Shown here piece after piece: positions 4,532 to 8,819 of a DNA stretch of 8,819 nucleotides. Every line of letters begins with the position of its first letter. Position 1 is the first letter of the stretch. Under the pieces are notes generated by a model. It was not told where the DNA came from, did no database searches, and was given only the letters and a program-made list of their open reading frames with translations. The DNA lies in the NCBI GenBank assembly GCA_017998585.1, contig JAGOCT010000053.1, positions 1 through 8,819 on the forward strand, written 5' to 3'. A program made the translations under genes and the position numbers. This DNA is from Candidatus Cloacimonadota bacterium (GTDB lineage: Bacteria; Cloacimonadota; Cloacimonadia; Cloacimonadales; WRIO01).

Positions 4532-7324
4532 ATGAAGAAATTAATCATTATAACTGTCATAATTACGATATGTCAGTTGTTGTCAGCAGCCTGGCTGACG
4601 AATGAACCCATGACGGTTTACCAGCCAGACGGCACAAAAATTGAATGTTTTGCAAGTGGTGATGAATTTCATAACTGGCTACATGACAAAGATAATTATA
4701 CGATTATTCAAAACCAGAAAACAGGTAACTGGGTTTGGGCTGTAAACAAAGGGACACAGCTTGTAGCAACTGATTACAGAGTTGACAAAACAAATCCTGT
4801 ATTTTTGAATATCCAGCCAAAAGCGAATATCTCAAATGATGAATACATGGCTAAAAGAAAGAAATTTCTCGATACTACCAAAGATATGCCCTCTAAAGCT
4901 CCCACTCAGGGAATCATTAATAACTTAGTTGTTTTCATCAGATTTTCCAATGAAAATGAGTTTAATCAAAATGTAAGTGTATATGATTATATGTTAAATG
5001 ATTCAACAGCTACCGGAAATTCGATGAAAAACTATTTTAAAGAAGTGTCCTATCAGACACTAAATGTCAATTCTACATTCTATCCTTATCCAGATGCCAG
5101 CAATCTGGTTGTTTCTTATCAGGATATTCATCCACGTTCCTATTTTCTGCCATACAGTACCAGTAATCCTGATGGATATCAGGATGATGAAAGAACTGAA
5201 CGTGAACATAAACTGTTAAAAAGGGCATCTGAAGCCATTGCTTCTCTTGTACCAACAAGTATAAATCTGGATGGTGACGATGATGGTCGTGTCGATAATG
5301 TCTGTTTTGTCATCAAAGGTTCTCCAGGCGCATGGGCAGATCTCTTATGGCCTCATCGCTGGTCATTATTTTCTGAAACTGCTTTCATCAATGGTAAAAG
5401 AGTATGGGACTTTAACTTCCAGTTACAGACTTCTTTGACCTCTTCAGGTTCAAGCGTATTATCCCACGAAATGTTCCACTCTCTGGGTGCGCCTGATTTA
5501 TACCGTTATAATTATGATGGTAATCCTATCGGCGGCTGGGACTTAATGGCAAGTAATTCCAACCCACCTCAGCACATGGGTTCATATATGAAATACCGTT
5601 ACAGTACCTGGGTTACTGACATTCCAGTGATTTCTCAGGATGGAAATTACAGCCTTAAATCGGTAAAATCTGCTACTAATAACTGTTACCGTATCAATTC
5701 TCCTTACAATGCCAACGAATACTTTGTCATTGAATACAGAAATACAGAAATGGGTATGTTTGACAGTCAGTTGTATGGTTCAGGACTCTTAGTTTACAGA
5801 GTCAACAATCTATACAGCGGTGAAGGAAATGCTCAGGGACCTCCAGATGAACTTTACGTCTATCGCCCAGGTGGTTCAAATAATTCTGATGGTTCAATCC
5901 AGAGTGCCTATTTTTCACTCGAATCAGGCCGTACTCAAATCAATGATGCTACTAATCCAAACTGTTATCTTTCAGATGGTGGTTTAGGCGGATTGAATAT
6001 CTACAACATCGGCAGTGCTTTAGGTGATTCTATCACTTTCACTGTACAAATCGTAGGCGCAAGTGCCGATGATATCGATGATGATTTTGAAAACGATACT
6101 TTTGCTGATTATGACTGGCAAAACTTTAGCGAATCACCATGGACAATTGCCAATACCGGTTATCAGAGTGATCACTCAGCAAAATCAGGTACTATAGGCG
6201 ATGGAGAAAGTAGCAGCCTGGTAATTACCCTGAATGTGACATTTGGATTTGTTCAGTTTTATAAGAAAACTTCATGCGAAAACAATGGAGACTTCCTTAA
6301 TTTCTATATTGACAATGAATTAAAAGGTTCATGGTCTGGCATTAGCGGATGGCAACATATTCAGTTCCCTGTCAGCAACGGCATCCATACATTCAAATGG
6401 GAATATGCAAAAAATACTTCAGGTACAATGGGTGATGATGCGGTTTATGTGGATCGTATCGGATTCCCTGAATTTGCAGGCCCTGTTTATTATCCTGCCA
6501 GAAATCTTTCTGCCAATCTTGATGGCCGTTTTGTCAACCTTTCCTGGGATAGCCCAATTCCTTCCGTTTTTTATGACTTAGGTCCTGTCGTAGCATATAA
6601 GGTCTTTTGTAACAATGAACTGATCAATACGGTTAATGGCACAGAAAACACAATGACTCATGGACCAATTCTGGGTGGTACTCAGTATTATAAAGTGGTT
6701 GTTGTATATCAAAATGCCGAATCAGAACCCTCCAACATTATATCCGTTGTGATTCCATTTAGTGAACCATTAAATTTAACGGGTGAAGTGCATGGACAGG
6801 CAATCAAGTTAAGCTGGCAGCCACCTGCTTATGTCAATCGTGGTTTTGCTGGTTACAAAGTTTACAAGAATGGTTCATCGATTACAACCGGAGTCATGAA
6901 TGATACGACTTATGTAGATGAGAATGTCGTCAATGGCGAGACTTATTCATATACAATCAGAGCCGTCTATACCAATCCAAATGGTATCTCTCCTCATTCC
7001 AATTCAGTCTCTATAACTGTCAATAGTATTGATATTACGCCAGTTAACAAGACTGCACTAAATGGGAATTACCCAAATCCATTCAATCCAAGCACCAGCA
7101 TTTCCTTCAGTTTAAAAAACAATTCGAAGGTCAAAATTGCCATTTACAATGTAAAAGGTGAATTGGTAAAAGAATTGCTTGACAAGAATATGCAGGCAGG
7201 TAAACATAGTATTGTATGGGATGGTAAAAATACAAATCATAAAACAGTTTCTGCTGGAATTTATTTACTGAGAATGATCAGTAATGATTATCAGTCCACC
7301 AGAAAAATGATAATGATTAAATAA
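4532..7324 (+). CDS. Secreted M6-family metalloprotease with FN3-like modules and C-terminal sorting-type domain
   Basis: The 930-residue product is an exported zinc endopeptidase of the immune inhibitor A (M6) type. Residues 1-20 form a signal peptide. Residues 21-120 look like the M6 propeptide (QPDGTKIECFASGDEF...NWVWA). The catalytic domain (about 125-510) carries HEMFHSLGAPD (312-322), with zinc ligands H312 and H316, catalytic E313 and probably D322. A WDLMA Met-turn-like motif at 336-340 and an Asp-rich DGDDDGRVDN stretch (247-256) are also present. Residues 515-645 form a beta-rich domain (CENNGDFLNFYIDN). Two FN3-like modules follow (about 650-742 and 743-830). The end, NYPNPFNPSTSISFSLKNN onward (847-930), is the FlgD-Ig/type-IX-sorting-like domain, suggesting outer-membrane passage or surface anchoring. 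A GAAA-loop hairpin and a terminator follow, so it appears monocistronic. The substrate is unknown, and nutritional proteolysis is the simplest guess. Confidence 0.93.
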   Translation: MKKLIIITVIITICQLLSAAWLTNEPMTVYQPDGTKIECFASGDEFHNWLHDKDNYTIIQNQKTGNWVWAVNKGTQLVATDYRVDKTNPVFLNIQPKANISNDEYMAKRKKFLDTTKDMPSKAPTQGIINNLVVFIRFSNENEFNQNVSVYDYMLNDSTATGNSMKNYFKEVSYQTLNVNSTFYPYPDASNLVVSYQDIHPRSYFLPYSTSNPDGYQDDERTEREHKLLKRASEAIASLVPTSINLDGDDDGRVDNVCFVIKGSPGAWADLLWPHRWSLFSETAFINGKRVWDFNFQLQTSLTSSGSSVLSHEMFHSLGAPDLYRYNYDGNPIGGWDLMASNSNPPQHMGSYMKYRYSTWVTDIPVISQDGNYSLKSVKSATNNCYRINSPYNANEYFVIEYRNTEMGMFDSQLYGSGLLVYRVNNLYSGEGNAQGPPDELYVYRPGGSNNSDGSIQSAYFSLESGRTQINDATNPNCYLSDGGLGGLNIYNIGSALGDSITFTVQIVGASADDIDDDFENDTFADYDWQNFSESPWTIANTGYQSDHSAKSGTIGDGESSSLVITLNVTFGFVQFYKKTSCENNGDFLNFYIDNELKGSWSGISGWQHIQFPVSNGIHTFKWEYAKNTSGTMGDDAVYVDRIGFPEFAGPVYYPARNLSANLDGRFVNLSWDSPIPSVFYDLGPVVAYKVFCNNELINTVNGTENTMTHGPILGGTQYYKVVVVYQNAESEPSNIISVVIPFSEPLNLTGEVHGQAIKLSWQPPAYVNRGFAGYKVYKNGSSITTGVMNDTTYVDENVVNGETYSYTIRAVYTNPNGISPHSNSVSITVNSIDITPVNKTALNGNYPNPFNPSTSISFSLKNNSKVKIAIYNVKGELVKELLDKNMQAGKHSIVWDGKNTNHKTVSAGIYLLRMISNDYQSTRKMIMIK

Positions 7325-7326
7325 AT

Positions 7327-7346
7327 TTATAACCGAAAGGTTATAA
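7327..7346 (+). repeat. GAAA-tetraloop hairpin right after the protease stop codon
   Basis: TTATAACC (7327-7334) and GGTTATAA (7339-7346) form a perfect 8-bp stem closed by GAAA, a GNRA tetraloop. It begins two bases after the TAA and has no T-run, so it is not itself a terminator. It may stabilise the 3' end of the mRNA. A nearby direct repeat TAAGACCC occurs at 7344-7351 and 7361-7368. Confidence 0.6.
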
Positions 7347-7371
7347 GACCCACAACCTCCTAAGACCCTAA

Positions 7372-7403
7372 CCGCCTGAGAATCCTCAGGCGGCCTTTTT
7401 TTT
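7372..7403 (+). terminator. Strong rho-independent terminator after the metalloprotease
   Basis: CCGCCTGAG (7372-7380) and CTCAGGCGG (7385-7393) form a perfect 9-bp GC-rich stem with the loop AATC. CC and eight T residues (7396-7403) follow. This separates the protease transcript from the downstream transglutaminase-like gene. Confidence 0.93.
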
Positions 7404-7430
7404 AAAATTTAAACTGTTTTAACATATAAA
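7402..7430 (+). promoter_or_regulatory. Weak candidate promoter of the transglutaminase-like gene
   Basis: TATAAA (7425-7430) is a good -10. A poor -35, TTAAAA (7402-7407), sits 17 nt upstream and overlaps the terminator T-run. An inverted repeat CTGTTT/AAACAG (7414-7419 and 7438-7443) brackets the -10 and could be an operator or leader hairpin. A promoter is needed here because a terminator lies directly upstream. Confidence 0.3.
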
Positions 7431-7442
7431 AATACATAAACA

Positions 7443-7451
7443 GGGAGGTGA
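7443..7451 (+). promoter_or_regulatory. Very strong ribosome binding site of the transglutaminase-like gene
   Basis: GGGAGGTGA precedes the ATG at 7456 with four intervening bases after the last A (seven after GGAGG). It is nearly the full anti-Shine-Dalgarno complement, and it fixes the start. Confidence 0.85.
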
Positions 7452-7455
7452 ATCT

Positions 7456-8819
7456 ATGGATTCATTCAAAAGAAAGGCCTGTAAGCAGAAAGCTTGCAGA
7501 ACAAAACTGATTTTTTTATTTAGTATGCTGTTCTGTCTGATGTTTTCAGCTTTATATGCAGACACTTCTGACAATCTTTTAAAAACACTGATTAACAAAG
7601 CAGAAAAGAACCTGAGTGTTCTTCCTTCCTACTGCAAGAAAGATTACACGGCACTGCTAAAAAAATACCCTGACCTTTTAATGTCATTCTTACTTTCTTA
7701 TGAAGAAAATGGCAGACTGGCTGTTGTCAACCCTGATATTATCGAGAGTCATTATCTTTCTGTTAAAGCGCTGATGAAAGAAAAAGGAATCACAAAACCT
7801 GATGCCTTCTTCTTATCTTATGTTGCCAAACTCACTGTCAGTGATGAAGCGATCAGTGATTACAGACGTTTTTTTGAACAGCCTGCTTCTGAAAATAAAA
7901 CAGGTGCAAATCTGTTAAAACTGAGACAGGAAGCAAAATCTGAAGAAGATCTTTACCGTCTTGCAATGCTTAAAACCAACGAATATCTCCGTTATAAACC
8001 AACCAGTGGCAGAGACCAGGGACCTCTGGATGTCGCCACAAAATCCCTCTATGGGCGTTGTGAAGAATGGCAAATCTTGTTTGTATCTATCTGTCGTACG
8101 CTTGGTTTACCGGCCAGAGCAGCCAGTACTCCCTGGTGGGCTCATCAGGACGATAATCATGCCTGGTCAGAAATTTATATCAACGGGGCATGGCATTATG
8201 ACGGAGACTATTATCCAGACCAAAACTGGTTTACCGGCTTAAGCAATAAAATGGTGATCATTACCGCTGATGGTTCTTTACCATCTGAAGAAGATGAAGT
8301 CTTATCGCAGGATGAATATGGTGCAGTCATCAATAGTATTCGGTTTTATGCTGGAGAAAATACTAGAACCATGAAGATAAAAGTGCTGGACAAAGAAGGA
8401 AAACCGGTCGCTAAATGTCCTTTATCTATCAATGTTTACAATACATACAGCTTGAGACCACAGACTTATACGCTTTGTGATGAGAATGGTGAAAAAAGTC
8501 TCAGTGTTGGTGCTGGTGCATTTTATCTTTTAGCTTTCAAAGATGGTTTTAATGCGATTCGCTACATTCCGGCAGGTGGCGACAAAGAACAAAGCATCCA
8601 GCTGATTCTGGATAAATCGGATATTCCTGCGCAATCAGTTGATATGAAGTATCCACCCCGTCAAGTTCATTCTAAAGAAAATCCTCAGGAATGGCGTGAT
8701 GCCAATCAGCAGGCCAGTAACAACTGGCAGGCTAAGATTGATCATGCAGAAAATCAGATAAAAGCCCTGACTAATAATTATAATCCACAAGACAGTCTGT
8801 TTATCAAACTACTCAAACA
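7456..8819 (+). CDS. Secreted transglutaminase-like protein (3' end cut by the window edge)
   Basis: The frame stays open to the window edge (454 complete codons, no stop). Residues 1-35 form a signal peptide with an unusually long basic n-region containing two cysteines (FKRKACKQKACRTK), a hydrophobic core (18-33) and likely cleavage after LYA (35). Residues 36-190 look mostly helical and are not recognised. A transglutaminase-like core follows: GRCEEWQILFVSICRTLGLPAR with the probable nucleophile C202 (GRC at 200-202), H235 in NHAW, and D249 in WHYDGD. This is the papain-like Cys-His-Asp triad in family order. Members include proteases, amidases and cross-linking enzymes, so the reaction is unknown. 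Residues 296-390 resemble a beta-sandwich carboxypeptidase-regulatory-like module (LDKEGKPVA...DENGEKSLSVGAGAFYLLA). The gene stands alone behind a terminator, with its own strong ribosome binding site. A REP-like hairpin forms codons 8-15. Confidence 0.87.
   Translation, partial: MDSFKRKACKQKACRTKLIFLFSMLFCLMFSALYADTSDNLLKTLINKAEKNLSVLPSYCKKDYTALLKKYPDLLMSFLLSYEENGRLAVVNPDIIESHYLSVKALMKEKGITKPDAFFLSYVAKLTVSDEAISDYRRFFEQPASENKTGANLLKLRQEAKSEEDLYRLAMLKTNEYLRYKPTSGRDQGPLDVATKSLYGRCEEWQILFVSICRTLGLPARAASTPWWAHQDDNHAWSEIYINGAWHYDGDYYPDQNWFTGLSNKMVIITADGSLPSEEDEVLSQDEYGAVINSIRFYAGENTRTMKIKVLDKEGKPVAKCPLSINVYNTYSLRPQTYTLCDENGEKSLSVGAGAFYLLAFKDGFNAIRYIPAGGDKEQSIQLILDKSDIPAQSVDMKYPPRQVHSKENPQEWRDANQQASNNWQAKIDHAENQIKALTNNYNPQDSLFIKLLK
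7479..7499 (+). repeat. REP-like hairpin embedded in the signal-peptide coding region
   Basis: CTGTAAGC (7479-7486), loop AGAAA, and GCTTGCAG (7492-7499) form an 8-bp stem with one G-U pair. It has the same arm length, loop length and right arm as the hairpin at 135-155, matching it at 18 of 21 positions. It encodes the cysteine-containing n-region of the signal peptide. The stem lies about 20 nt inside the gene, within the initiation-sensitive zone. Confidence 0.5.

Noticed and set aside
4378..4560. 60-codon open frame on the minus strand
   Set aside because: It overlaps the protease start and its ribosome binding site, and it has no initiation signal or recognisable protein.
7961..8242. 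93-codon open frame on the plus strand
   Set aside because: It lies out of frame inside the transglutaminase-like gene, across its catalytic motifs, so it is a shadow.

Overview
The window is AT-rich bacterial DNA with five protein-coding genes, one of them running off the right edge. It most resembles a Cloacimonadota-like or related FCB-group bacterium. Two gene products are secreted, and one ends in the NYPNPFNPST... FlgD-Ig/type-IX-sorting-like domain common in that group. Strong Shine-Dalgarno sites (GGGAGG, GGAGGA, GGGAGGTGA) and sigma70-like TTGACA/TATTAT boxes argue against a typical Bacteroidota genome, where Shine-Dalgarno sites are weak and the promoter consensus differs. The phylum is an inference from style, not a database match.

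Layout. (1) Bases 1-367 hold no credible gene. They are packed with inverted and direct repeats: a REP/BIME-like double hairpin, a 15-bp inverted repeat bounding about 250 bp, and two inverted copies of another module. (2) On the minus strand, a small two-TM LiaF-like membrane protein (1305-1850) and RNase HIII (rnhC, 368-1315) overlap by 11 bp and form an operon. (3) Back-to-back promoters lie in a 100-bp gap, with their -35 boxes 8 nt apart. They drive that operon leftward and a membrane sensor histidine kinase (1951-4104) rightward; the kinase transcript looks leaderless. (4) A 427-bp gap without a credible gene follows. (5) A secreted M6-family metalloprotease with FN3-like modules and a C-terminal sorting-type domain (4532-7324) comes next, closed by a hairpin and a strong rho-independent terminator. 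(6) A secreted transglutaminase-like protein (7456 to the edge) has no stop codon in the window. Its first codons contain a copy of the hairpin found in the left repeat cluster.

How the parts relate. The LiaF-like protein and the divergent kinase may form an envelope-sensing pair, because their promoters should compete for polymerase; no response regulator is present. The protease and the transglutaminase-like protein are both exported, but a terminator separates them. I see no clear unknown multi-gene defence or mobile system. The most unusual signals are the repeat architecture at the left end, the REP-like hairpin inside a coding sequence, and the divergent leaderless promoter arrangement.
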